Shown here in pieces: positions 1 to 7,595 of a stretch of 9,255 bases of DNA. Made by a program: the position numbers and the translations under genes. Below the pieces are notes generated by a model. That model made no database searches. It was not told where the DNA came from and saw only the letters and a list, made by a program, of their open reading frames with translations. Origin of the DNA: DATCJY01 sp036562565 (GTDB lineage: Bacteria; Bacteroidota; Bacteroidia; Flavobacteriales_D; Sanyastnellaceae); the NCBI GenBank assembly GCA_036562565.1, contig DATCJY010000034.1, forward strand, positions 1 to 9,255. The letters run 5' to 3'. The number at the start of each line of letters is the position of its first letter. The first letter of the stretch is position 1.

Positions 1-1857
1 TTTGAAGTACCTGCTCCACCACCATCGCCTATTTATTTCCAATACGGTTATGAGTGGACTGCCAACCCTCCATTCCCAATCCCTAACAGTACCTCATCAT
101 TGAACATTACTCTAAGCCCCGGCCCAATGGTGGATACGGAGTTTACATTGTCTATCACCGGTAATAACCCTGGAGCTATTTGTGGCGGAACAACTTCTGC
201 AACTCGTTTGTTTGATTACGTGGGTGCTACTGAGGCAACTATTACCACTCAAAATACAACCTACTGTGTATCATCTTCAACAGTAAACCTTACAGCAACA
301 CCTGCTGGGGGTACATGGTCAGGCCCCGGAATTACCAATGCCAACAATGGTACTTTCAGCCCAGCGGCTGCAGGAGTAGGCCAGCATACAATCACCTATA
401 CTCCATCAGGCCCCTGCCCTGTACCTGCTACAATTACGTTGACTGTATTACAAAATGAACCAATCGTGGTAACTCCTCATCTTCCTGTTTGTATCAGCGA
501 TGAACCATTCCAATTGACTGTTGATACTACAGGAGGTACATGGTCCGGTACAGGTATTATTGATGCAGCTCTTGGCATCTTCGATCCTGAAGTTGCAGGT
601 GAAGGACAGCACATGGTAACCTATACTGTTCCCGGCATTTGTGCAGCTACCGGCATGACCACTATTACAGTGGAAACACCTGCGGTTTTGATTATTAATA
701 CTCCAAGCAGTGTTTGTGAAAGCGTTCAGAGCCTTAACCTGACAGCCAACCTTCCGGGGGGAACATGGTCTGGTCCGGGTGTGAACAGCCAAAATGCCAC
801 CTTCAATGCTACTGAAGCCGGTGTTGGTAACCACCCTATCACCTATACCCGTGAAGCAGGTTGTTCCAGCACAACTATTAAAGAAATCACTGTGCTTCCA
901 CTTCCGGTTGTTGATGCCGGCCAAGACGTGATTCTTTGCCAAGGAGAAAGCACTACTTTGACTGCTACGGGAGCTACTGCTTATAGCTGGCTTCCTGTGG
1001 AAGGTCTCAGCGCTTCTAATACCGCTACTGTGATAGCAACACCGCAAACTACCACAACATATACTGTAACCGGTACTGAAAACGGTTGTTCTTCTATGGA
1101 CTACGTTACAGTGATTGTGGTGCCTAATCCGGCTGTTACGGTAAGTGGGCCGCACCACATTTGTCCGGGAGAATCCGTTCAACTTCAGGTTACGGGTTTG
1201 ACCAACATTACTTGGAATCACGGAGAAACACTTTCCGCTGATAACATCACCAACCCATGGGCTACTCCTACTGAGAACACTGTTTATTCCTTCACCGGTA
1301 GCAATAGCAATGGTTGTTATGGCGAAGGCGAGATTGAGGTTACTGTGGCTACAGTAGGTTTCACTGCTAACCCGACAGAGGGATTATCTCCATTGGTTGT
1401 TGAATTCACTAACCTATCCGAAGGAGATTTGTTCTACTGGAACTTTGGCAACGGTGACTCTACCACCACTAACATGCCGGAGCAATCCCCTTCTACAATC
1501 TACTTCGAAGACGGTTTGCACACTGCTACCTTGCAAGTAATGAGCAATGGTGTTTTGTGTTCTTCTTCACTACCAATCTTGGTTTACTCCAAGTCAGCCA
1601 TTGAGTTGATTCCAAATATTGTTACGGTGGATGGAAACGGTATGAATGATGTATTCCGCATCAAGCAAAAGAACTTGCGTTCATTGGATGTAAAAATCTA
1701 CAACCGTTACGGAAACCTTGTTGGAGAAATCACTACGCCTGACGGCTCATGGAATCCACGCGACTACTCTGATGGTACTTACTATTATGTGTTGAAGGCT
1801 GAAGGTATAGACAATACACCTTTCGAAGCCAGCGGACACTTTCAGGTAGTTCGATAA
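1..1857 (+). CDS. T9SS type B sorted modular surface protein, 5'-truncated
   Basis: The reading frame is open from the first base, so the true start and signal peptide lie outside the window; 618 residues are visible. From about residue 85 there are three tandem Ig-like modules. Each carries a Cys near its start (residues 89, 164, 239), a GGTWSG motif and an AGxGxHxxTYT end, spaced exactly 75 residues apart. Two further Ig-like modules follow with Cys at 313 and 388 (DVILCQGES, HHICPGES), then a PKD domain (about 452-530, with YWNFGNGDS). The C-terminus (about 536-618: IPNIVTVDGNGMNDVFRI, then VKIYNRYG, a Trp, and GTYYYVLKA) is a gliding motility-associated/type B sorting domain, which in this family directs export by the type IX secretion system. 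Inferred role: secreted or cell-surface adhesin or structural protein; no enzymatic domain is visible. A rho-independent terminator follows the stop codon. The family call is firm; the specific function is unknown. Confidence 0.9.
   Translation, partial: FEVPAPPPSPIYFQYGYEWTANPPFPIPNSTSSLNITLSPGPMVDTEFTLSITGNNPGAICGGTTSATRLFDYVGATEATITTQNTTYCVSSSTVNLTATPAGGTWSGPGITNANNGTFSPAAAGVGQHTITYTPSGPCPVPATITLTVLQNEPIVVTPHLPVCISDEPFQLTVDTTGGTWSGTGIIDAALGIFDPEVAGEGQHMVTYTVPGICAATGMTTITVETPAVLIINTPSSVCESVQSLNLTANLPGGTWSGPGVNSQNATFNATEAGVGNHPITYTREAGCSSTTIKEITVLPLPVVDAGQDVILCQGESTTLTATGATAYSWLPVEGLSASNTATVIATPQTTTTYTVTGTENGCSSMDYVTVIVVPNPAVTVSGPHHICPGESVQLQVTGLTNITWNHGETLSADNITNPWATPTENTVYSFTGSNSNGCYGEGEIEVTVATVGFTANPTEGLSPLVVEFTNLSEGDLFYWNFGNGDSTTTNMPEQSPSTIYFEDGLHTATLQVMSNGVLCSSSLPILVYSKSAIELIPNIVTVDGNGMNDVFRIKQKNLRSLDVKIYNRYGNLVGEITTPDGSWNPRDYSDGTYYYVLKAEGIDNTPFEASGHFQVVR
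262..900 (+). repeat. Three tandem 225-bp coding repeats
   Basis: Three consecutive units encode one Ig-like module each. The first Cys codon falls at 265, 490 and 715, and the GG of GGTWSG at 307, 532 and 757, giving a period of exactly 225 bp with no indels. All three share the 8-mer ACATGGTC at the DNA level, but third positions and loop residues have diverged. The next Cys-bearing modules (Cys codons at 937 and 1162) nearly keep the register (222 then 225 bp) but have a different sequence type and lack GGTWSG. Such arrays can change copy number by recombination. Confidence 0.85.
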
Positions 1858-1883
1858 TTTGACTAACAGAATAACTCTCATGC

Positions 1884-1920
1884 AAAATCCCCGGTCTCTG
1901 AAAATGAGCCGGGGATTTTT
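1884..1920 (+). terminator. Rho-independent terminator of the first gene
   Basis: A G+C-rich stem pairs AAAATCCCCGG-TCTC (1884-1898) with GAGCCGGGGATTTT (1906-1919), with one unpaired T in the 5' arm and a 7-nt loop (TGAAAAT). It runs into five T (1916-1920) and sits 27 nt after the stop codon at 1855-1857. The A run on the 5' arm means the hairpin could also act on the opposite strand, but no minus-strand gene ends here. It insulates prfC from the upstream gene. Confidence 0.9.
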
Positions 1921-1967
1921 GTTGTTGTAACAGCCTTTACCATCATTCATTTTCAATGGGTACTTCC

Positions 1968-1975
1968 TATCTTCG
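1968..1975 (+). promoter_or_regulatory. prfC: Candidate Bacteroidota -7 element upstream of prfC
   Basis: TATCTTCG matches the Bacteroidota primary sigma -7 consensus TAnnTTTG at all but one position. It lies between the upstream terminator and the prfC start at 2015, where a promoter is needed. No convincing TTG -33 element lies 18-21 bp upstream, so the call is tentative. Confidence 0.3.
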
Positions 1976-2014
1976 CGCGCCCTTTTCGGGAAACACGCAT
2001 TAGTTTAGATTACA

Positions 2015-3607
2015 ATGAGTCTCAAAGAAGAAATCGCACGCAGAAGAACCTTTGCTATTATCTCTCACCCGGATGCCGGTAAGACCACGTTGACTGAAAA
2101 GCTCTTGCTTTATGGAGGAGCTATCCAGACGGCCGGTGCAGTGAAAAGCAATAAAATCACCAAAACTGCTGCGTCCGACTTCATGGAAATTGAGCGCCAG
2201 AGAGGTATCTCCGTGGCCACTTCGGTTATGGTGTTTGAGTACAACGGAATGCAAGTAAACCTGTTGGATACTCCCGGTCACAAAGACTTTGCAGAAGATA
2301 CCTATCGCACACTTACCGCTGTGGACAGCGTTATTCTGGTGATTGACAGTTCCAAAGGGGTGGAGGCTCAAACCAAGCGCTTGATGGAAGTGTGTCGCAT
2401 GCGTGACACTCCGGTTATCATCTTCATCAACAAGATGGACTTGGAAGGTCGTGACCCGGACGACTTGCTGGATGAGCTCGAAAAGGTTTTGAAAATCAAA
2501 GTGCGTCCACTCTCTTGGCCCATCTCAAAAGGGTTCTCATTCAAAGGAGTTTATAAACTCTATGACAAAACTTTGAACCTCTTTGAATCGCTAAAGACCA
2601 AGGTCAATGAAGATATCGTATCCATCAATGACCTCAATGACCCGATTCTTGACCAATTGATTGGCGAACATGCTCAACAACTGCGCGATGATGTGGAGCT
2701 TATTGAGAGCGTGTATGACCCGTTTGACAGAGAGCAATACCTCGCGGGTAAACTTGCACCTGTTTTCTTCGGTTCAGCGATGAACAACTTTGGGGTAAAA
2801 GAACTGTTGGACAAATTCTTGGAGTTGGCTCCTCCACCCCAATACCGCGAAACCAACTTGCGCAAAGTGAAACCCGATGAACCGAAACTTACAGGCTTCA
2901 TATTTAAAATCCACGCAAACATTGACCCACGGCACCGCGACAGAATTGCATTCCTTCGCGTGGTAAGCGGCACATTTGAAAAGAATAAATTCTATCACCA
3001 CGTACGCCTTGGTAAGGAGTTTAAATATCCCAACCCTGTCACCTTTATGGCTTCTTCTAAAAATACCATTGATGAAGCTTATGCCGGTGATGTAATTGGC
3101 TTGTACGATACCGGTAACTTCAAAATCGGGGACACTCTTACAGAAGGTGAAAAAATGATGTTCAAAGGAATACCCAGCTTCTCACCTGAAATCTTCAAAG
3201 AACTTGTCAACCGCGATCCAATGAAGACAAAGCAATTGGAAAAAGGTATTCGCCAATTAACCGAAGAAGGTGTTGCGCAGCTCTTTATCCAAGAGCCGGG
3301 TTCTCGCAAAATTGTGGGTACCGTGGGAGAACTTCAATTTGAAGTAATCAAATACCGCCTCGAACATGAATATGGTGCCAAGTGCGAATTCGAACCTAAA
3401 TCTTTTTATAAAGCTTGCTGGATTACTACCGAACAGCCCGATAAGCTGGCTGAATTCAAGCGCATCAAAGGACAAAACATGGTGATTGACAAAGATGGTA
3501 ATGATGTGTTCCTCGCTCCTTCAGAGTTCATGTTGGATATGGAACGCAAGAATTATCCGGAGTTGAATTTCCACTTCACCAGTGAATTCAAAGTGGAGAG
3601 TGTGTAA
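2015..3607 (+). CDS. prfC: Peptide chain release factor 3 (RF3), translational GTPase
   Basis: RF3 is a cytoplasmic GTPase that promotes release of RF1/RF2 from the ribosome after stop-codon hydrolysis. The 530-residue length matches the family (E. coli RF3 is about 529). The GTPase motifs are intact: P-loop SHPDAGKTT (17-25), switch I region IERQRGISV (59-67), DTPGH (85-89), NKMD (139-142) and a G5-type FFGSAMNNFGV (251-261). RF3-typical downstream elements are present, including GIPSFSPEIF (385-394), the VGELQFEV block (437-444) and a C-terminal SEFMLDMERKNYP (503-515). The ATG at 2015 gives the standard N-terminus (MSLKEEIARRRTFAIISHPD). No Shine-Dalgarno sequence precedes it, as is usual in Bacteroidota. 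It appears monocistronic, with a terminator upstream and a convergent gene 4 bp past its stop. Confidence 0.97.
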   Translation: MSLKEEIARRRTFAIISHPDAGKTTLTEKLLLYGGAIQTAGAVKSNKITKTAASDFMEIERQRGISVATSVMVFEYNGMQVNLLDTPGHKDFAEDTYRTLTAVDSVILVIDSSKGVEAQTKRLMEVCRMRDTPVIIFINKMDLEGRDPDDLLDELEKVLKIKVRPLSWPISKGFSFKGVYKLYDKTLNLFESLKTKVNEDIVSINDLNDPILDQLIGEHAQQLRDDVELIESVYDPFDREQYLAGKLAPVFFGSAMNNFGVKELLDKFLELAPPPQYRETNLRKVKPDEPKLTGFIFKIHANIDPRHRDRIAFLRVVSGTFEKNKFYHHVRLGKEFKYPNPVTFMASSKNTIDEAYAGDVIGLYDTGNFKIGDTLTEGEKMMFKGIPSFSPEIFKELVNRDPMKTKQLEKGIRQLTEEGVAQLFIQEPGSRKIVGTVGELQFEVIKYRLEHEYGAKCEFEPKSFYKACWITTEQPDKLAEFKRIKGQNMVIDKDGNDVFLAPSEFMLDMERKNYPELNFHFTSEFKVESV

Positions 3608-3611
3608 GCCA

Positions 3612-5723
3612 CTAGCGCAATAGATTTACATATCCGCGATATACTTTCGCTTCGTTATCGCCCTTGGCTTTCAATTTGAGTACCCATTGGTATAAGCCAT
3701 CTAGGGTGTAGTAATCTCCTTCATGCATATTTCCTGTCCATACTTGCTTAGGATCGTAGGCCGTGAAGATGGCTTGGCCATAGCGGTTATAGATAGTGAG
3801 TTCATATTCCTTTGGTTCATCTAAAAGGTAAATTCTGAACACATCATTCATGTTGTCATTATTCGGGGTGAATGCATTGGGAGCATACACCAACAGCTCG
3901 CTCACCACTTCAATCGGTATGCGCAACACATCCACACAGCCATTGCTGTCATATGCATACAGCAGTAGTACATATGTTCCGGGAACCTGAGGCAGGGTGA
4001 TTTGCGCTACCGTTTGTTGTGACAATACAGTCGTTGTTCCTTCAAACATCCATATTACCGAGGCTGCATTTAGCGAATTGCTGATGAGTGTAATTTCAGG
4101 CTCTCTGATATCCACCGTTGTATATGAGTTCTCTATAGATGCTTTCACCGGAGCTGGCTGTCCCACCTGAACCATTTCACTAAACATGCATTGCGCACCG
4201 AAAGAGATAAAGAGCTCATAGCTACCTGCACACACTGATGAAAGTATTGGAGCATTCCCGGTCTCTATGCTATGCTCATTTGTCCAAATGGAGATATTGC
4301 TCGGCTCTGCATTGGTTACCTGAATGCGGCCATTGCATTGACCATAGCACTGAACGTCATCTATATCAATCTCCACTACGGGTGGTAGATTGAAAGTCAC
4401 ATGCACCACATCACTCACTGAACAAGTCCCCGTTTGGGCTACTGCCTCAATAGTATATTGAATGGGACTGGCTGCAATGACTTGTGTAGTTGTACTCTGA
4501 GGGTTCTGAAATGTCAATCCCGTTTGCGTCACCCAATGAAATTGTTGCGCTTCAAATTGCGCATGGAGTACCATTGACATAGAACATAAAACCGTATCTT
4601 CTGGCAATGTCAACGTTGCTATCTGATTGGGCATCGTGAGTTGTGCCGTTTTGGTGCATCCCACCTCATCGGTAATGGTCAATTCAAGATTGCCCGGCAT
4701 CAAATTGTTCAACGGAAAACTTACAATCCCTTGATTGTTCACGGTAAATTCATACGCTGCACTCGGTGTTACCGAAACAGACAACGAACCATTGAATCCA
4801 TTGCAAGCCGGTTCTATTGCAGTGGTAAAATTGAACTCCGGTACCATGCTAATCTGTACCGGAAATTCAAATGGATTGCCGCATAAATCTCCGAGTATTT
4901 GGTTTTGCAAGGTTAATGTCAAGGCGTTGCCATTGACCGAATTCAAATTGCTCACCTGCAATTTGAGTGTATGTCCATGTGTGGCATTGTTCGGCATAGA
5001 GATAGCGGTTACCGTTGCATTTCCCGGTGAGATAATAAAATTCCCGGGTATTAAGCCGGTTATATCAACGTCTTCATTGAAATGCAACTCAATCTCTCCA
5101 GTGCACCATTTGACGAATGAGGAGACAAGCTGAGGGGGTGTGTTGTCATAAATGGAGGTATTTGAAACAGAAAAATCGAGTGTATATCCATTGGTTGAAC
5201 CTGACCAGTTCATGACTACCAGTGCATAAACCCTTCCGGCTGAAACATTCACATCTTCGTTGAAGGGAGGGCCATTGAAATCACCGGGGCCGTTGCTGCT
5301 GCCCGAACCACCCATCGCAGTGGATATTCCTGTAGGCCCGGGGACTCCGAATAATATTCCGTAAGAATTGCAGCTTAACTCAGGCGAGGCTCCTGAATTA
5401 ATCCCCGCACATCCGTTGTCGGTTATATCAAACAAGGACCAATCGTAATCATCGTTGTTGTTATTCGGTTGAAGAATAAAGCTCAACGGCCCGTCCTCTT
5501 GGGCTGTGAAAATGTACCAAGCACTATTGAACTCACCTCCGGTTTGGCACGACCCCGGTGCGACTTCATATACATTTCCAGTTCCTACCGGAGAATTGGT
5601 TTCCTGGTAAATAGAATTACAAACCGAAATAGCCGTGCTGCAATCTCCGTTCTGTGCCCTACTCGCAAATGGCACGGCAACTACTATCAAAAGGGTTCTG
5701 ATATAAAGATTGAGTTTTTCCAA
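3612..5723 (-). CDS. T9SS type B sorted surface protein with SprB-like repeats
   Basis: 703 residues with an N-terminal signal peptide: KLNLYIR basic region, hydrophobic LLIVVAVPFA, likely cleavage after SRA before Gln-24. Domains by eye: an N-terminal Cys-rich NGDCSTAISVC-type domain of Bacteroidota secreted proteins (about 25-187, with an NGPGDFNGPPF loop); an SbsA/Big-like Ig domain (about 195-293, ELHFNEDVD); an SprB-like repeat (about 303-367); an Ig-like module (368-446); a second SprB-type repeat (about 452-525, CYGQCNGRIQV); an Ig-like stretch; and a canonical type B sorting domain (about 612-703: YAPNAFTPN...NDVFRI, ELTIYNRYG, VWTGN, GLYQWVLKLKA). It is expected to be exported by Sec and then T9SS to the surface; the specific role is unknown. 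The start is TTG: the frame reads upstream to a stop at 5781-5783 without any ATG or GTG, and TTG at 5721-5723 gives a well-formed signal peptide. The gene is convergent with prfC. Confidence 0.9.
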   Translation of the reverse strand: MEKLNLYIRTLLIVVAVPFASRAQNGDCSTAISVCNSIYQETNSPVGTGNVYEVAPGSCQTGGEFNSAWYIFTAQEDGPLSFILQPNNNNDDYDWSLFDITDNGCAGINSGASPELSCNSYGILFGVPGPTGISTAMGGSGSSNGPGDFNGPPFNEDVNVSAGRVYALVVMNWSGSTNGYTLDFSVSNTSIYDNTPPQLVSSFVKWCTGEIELHFNEDVDITGLIPGNFIISPGNATVTAISMPNNATHGHTLKLQVSNLNSVNGNALTLTLQNQILGDLCGNPFEFPVQISMVPEFNFTTAIEPACNGFNGSLSVSVTPSAAYEFTVNNQGIVSFPLNNLMPGNLELTITDEVGCTKTAQLTMPNQIATLTLPEDTVLCSMSMVLHAQFEAQQFHWVTQTGLTFQNPQSTTTQVIAASPIQYTIEAVAQTGTCSVSDVVHVTFNLPPVVEIDIDDVQCYGQCNGRIQVTNAEPSNISIWTNEHSIETGNAPILSSVCAGSYELFISFGAQCMFSEMVQVGQPAPVKASIENSYTTVDIREPEITLISNSLNAASVIWMFEGTTTVLSQQTVAQITLPQVPGTYVLLLYAYDSNGCVDVLRIPIEVVSELLVYAPNAFTPNNDNMNDVFRIYLLDEPKEYELTIYNRYGQAIFTAYDPKQVWTGNMHEGDYYTLDGLYQWVLKLKAKGDNEAKVYRGYVNLLR

Positions 5724-5894
5724 AACGGTATCGATTTGCTCAAATAGACAACACGAACGGCTAAATCGTTGTATCCTGAACTACAAACTCTTAGTGCTAA
5801 TCCTCAAATTAAATGATAAAAATTTCATTTCTTAACCTCAACTTTACTCCCCAAGCGCAAGCATTCATTTTAATTCAAACCTGGTTATTTTTTT
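5724..5894. other. Divergent intergenic region (surface-protein gene / csaA)
   Basis: This 171-bp AT-rich region must hold the promoters of both flanking genes, which are transcribed away from each other. I see no clean TTG/TAnnTTTG pair on either strand. The clearest structure is a 6-bp inverted repeat, AAATGA (5811-5816) and TCATTT (5825-5830), with an 8-nt A+T loop; it could be an operator or chance. Seven T (5888-5894) directly precede the csaA ATG, and there is no Shine-Dalgarno sequence. Confidence 0.6.
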
Positions 5895-6233
5895 ATGGAA
5901 TTCATTACTTGGAGTGATTTTGAAAAAATCGATATAAGAACGGGAACCATTGTGGAAGCGGTGACATTTCCTGAAGCCAGAAAACCGGCCTTCAAACTGA
6001 AAATCGATTTTGGTTCTGAGATCGGAATACGCAAAACATCCGCTCAGATCACAGCTTTGTATCAACCTGAAAAGCTCATCGGAATGCAGGTGGTGGCGGT
6101 TATCAATTTTCCTCCCAAACAAATCGGCAATTACATGAGTGAATGTCTTGTATTGGGAAGTGTGGATGCCAATGGTATAGTAACCCTGCTTCAACCTGAA
6201 CGCAAAGTGGAAAACGGATTGCGCATCAGCTGA
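5895..6233 (+). CDS. csaA: tRNA-binding protein CsaA (chaperone-like)
   Basis: This 112-residue single-domain protein of the EMAPII/Trbp111-type OB-fold family matches CsaA throughout. Diagnostic blocks are FEKIDIRTGTIVEA (9-22), FPEARKPAFKLKIDFG (25-40), EIGIRKTSAQIT (42-53), VVAVINFPPKQIG (66-78), the SECLVLG stretch (82-88) and LLQPERKVENG (98-108). CsaA binds tRNA-like elbows as a homodimer in the cytoplasm and was originally described as a Sec-export-related chaperone in Bacillus; its precise cellular role remains unclear. The length agrees with the family (about 110). The ATG at 5895 is the first plausible start and gives the expected N-terminus. The gene is divergent from the surface-protein gene and 81 bp upstream of the MFS transporter, so it could be transcribed separately or with the downstream cluster. 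Confidence 0.95.
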   Translation: MEFITWSDFEKIDIRTGTIVEAVTFPEARKPAFKLKIDFGSEIGIRKTSAQITALYQPEKLIGMQVVAVINFPPKQIGNYMSECLVLGSVDANGIVTLLQPERKVENGLRIS

Positions 6234-6289
6234 GGTATTTATTGTCATAGGAAACCCTCAACTTGGTCTATAGCACAATATCTTGCGCC

Positions 6290-6305
6290 TCCTTAATTAG
6301 AAGGA
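6290..6305 (+). promoter_or_regulatory. SD-like AAGGA inside a small hairpin before the MFS gene
   Basis: AAGGA (6301-6305), preceded by AG, lies 9 nt before the ATG at 6315 and is the only Shine-Dalgarno-like site ahead of a start in this window. It can pair with TCCTT (6290-6294) across a 6-nt loop (AATTAG), which would hide the ribosome-binding sequence. The stem is only 5 bp, so this may be coincidental. Confidence 0.35.
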
Positions 6306-6314
6306 TAGCTCGCC

Positions 6315-7595
6315 ATGCGCAACAAACAACCCGCACTGATCTTTATTCTCATCACCATTTTCATCGACTCCATAGGTTTTGGTATTGTCATCCCGGTATT
6401 TCCTGATCTCATCATGAGCATGGAGAACTGCGATATTAGCCGTGCGAGTGAAATCAACGGTTGGCTCATGGCGTGCTTCGCTGCTATGCAGTTTGTCTTC
6501 TCTCCTATTTTGGGAAGCTTGAGCGATCGCTTTGGCAGACGGCCTGTTTTATTGCTTTCACTTTTTGGCTTTGCATTGGATTACTTCCTGTTGGCCTTTG
6601 CTCCTTCGGTTGGATGGTTGTTCTTGGGGCGCATCATTGCCGGAATCATGGGTGCCAGTCACAGCACTGCCATGGCTTATATTGCTGATATCAGTACGGA
6701 AAAAGACAAATCCAAAAATTTCGGGCTCATAGGTGCAGCTTTTGGTCTTGGATTCATTATCGGACCGGGACTTGGAGGTCTCTTGTTTGAATACGGAATG
6801 CGCGTTCCTTTTATCGCCTGTGCAGGGCTATCGATGATTAACTGGCTGTATGGTTATTTCATCTTGCCTGAATCGCTCAAAAAAGAGAATATGCGAAAAT
6901 TCAACCGCAAGGCATTGATTCCAGGAAGAGCACTGGTAAACATGTTTAAGTACAAACGTATCGCACCGATGATGCTTTGCTTCTTCTTGCTCTATCTGGC
7001 GGCCACTGCGGTAATGGTTAACTGGCAGTTCTACACCAAGCTCAAATTCAACTGGGACGAAAAAGCCATCGGTCTTTCCATCTCCATTGTGGGGATACTT
7101 GTTGCCATTGTGCAAGGGCTGGTTGTTCGCAAGGTTAATCCTGCCATTGGTGAGCGCAATGCTATTCTCACCGGTTTGTTCCTTTATACAATCGGTATGA
7201 TTGCATTTGGCTTAGCACCTACCGGTACGTTTATGCTATTGGCCATGCTTCCATATTGTCTGGGTGGTATCAATGGCCCTGCCATGCAATCGGTCATTAC
7301 AGGCTCGGTGCCTCCTAATGTGCAGGGCGAACTTCAAGGCACCATCGTGAGTGTTCAAAGTCTTACTTCCATTCTCGGCCCTATTATGATGCCGGCCATA
7401 TTCGCCTACTATACCACCGAAGGCCATCCTTACTTTCCGGGAGCACCGTTTATAGCCGGTGCCATACTTATTTTTATTGCCTTAATAATTGCTTACTTCG
7501 CTTTCAAAACTCCGTCTCGTCCCGGTTCGCGCAGAACCGAATCGGTTTTGGATGACGGATTTGAAGTGAACCCACTTGTAGTACATAATGAATAA
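6315..7595 (+). CDS. MFS transporter, TetA-like (TCR/Tet, DHA1) family
   Basis: A 426-residue inner-membrane protein with about twelve hydrophobic segments. Family features: FIDSIGFGIVIPVFPDL in TM1 (Asp-18), MFS motif A GSLSDRFGRRPVLL (67-80), ALDYFLLAFAP (87-97, Asp-89), a TM5 motif C-like GLGFIIGPGLGG (144-155), and in the second half FNWDEKAIGLSIS, GGINGPAMQ (317-325) and the Tet-like QGELQGT (337-343). This order matches proton-coupled drug antiporters of the TetA type. Chromosomal Bacteroidota homologues are common, and resistance should not be assumed. Aligned by eye, the intramembrane His of TetA(B) (His-257 in the HSVFQ segment) appears to be Val-263 here (VAIVQG). A soluble C-terminal tail (about 399-426) is Arg/acid-rich. 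It is the first gene of a probable operon: its stop overlaps the next gene's start by 8 bp. The substrate is unknown. Confidence 0.88.
   Translation: MRNKQPALIFILITIFIDSIGFGIVIPVFPDLIMSMENCDISRASEINGWLMACFAAMQFVFSPILGSLSDRFGRRPVLLLSLFGFALDYFLLAFAPSVGWLFLGRIIAGIMGASHSTAMAYIADISTEKDKSKNFGLIGAAFGLGFIIGPGLGGLLFEYGMRVPFIACAGLSMINWLYGYFILPESLKKENMRKFNRKALIPGRALVNMFKYKRIAPMMLCFFLLYLAATAVMVNWQFYTKLKFNWDEKAIGLSISIVGILVAIVQGLVVRKVNPAIGERNAILTGLFLYTIGMIAFGLAPTGTFMLLAMLPYCLGGINGPAMQSVITGSVPPNVQGELQGTIVSVQSLTSILGPIMMPAIFAYYTTEGHPYFPGAPFIAGAILIFIALIIAYFAFKTPSRPGSRRTESVLDDGFEVNPLVVHNE

Noticed and set aside
448..1221. Long minus-strand open frame opposite the repeat-containing surface-protein gene
   Set aside because: It is a shadow of the real gene: the sense frame has clear Ig/PKD/sorting domains, while the antisense product is low-complexity Cys/Ser/His-rich without known motifs.
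5813..5917. Small + strand ORF of 34 codons (MIKISFLNLN...) overlapping the start of csaA
   Set aside because: It lies in an AT-rich intergenic region, overlaps csaA out of frame, has no recognisable features and is as likely as not by chance.
6279..6286. TATCTTGC upstream of the MFS gene as a -7 promoter element
   Set aside because: It lacks one T of TAnnTTTG, and the nearest TTG (6264-6266) is only 12 bp upstream, too close for the usual spacing.
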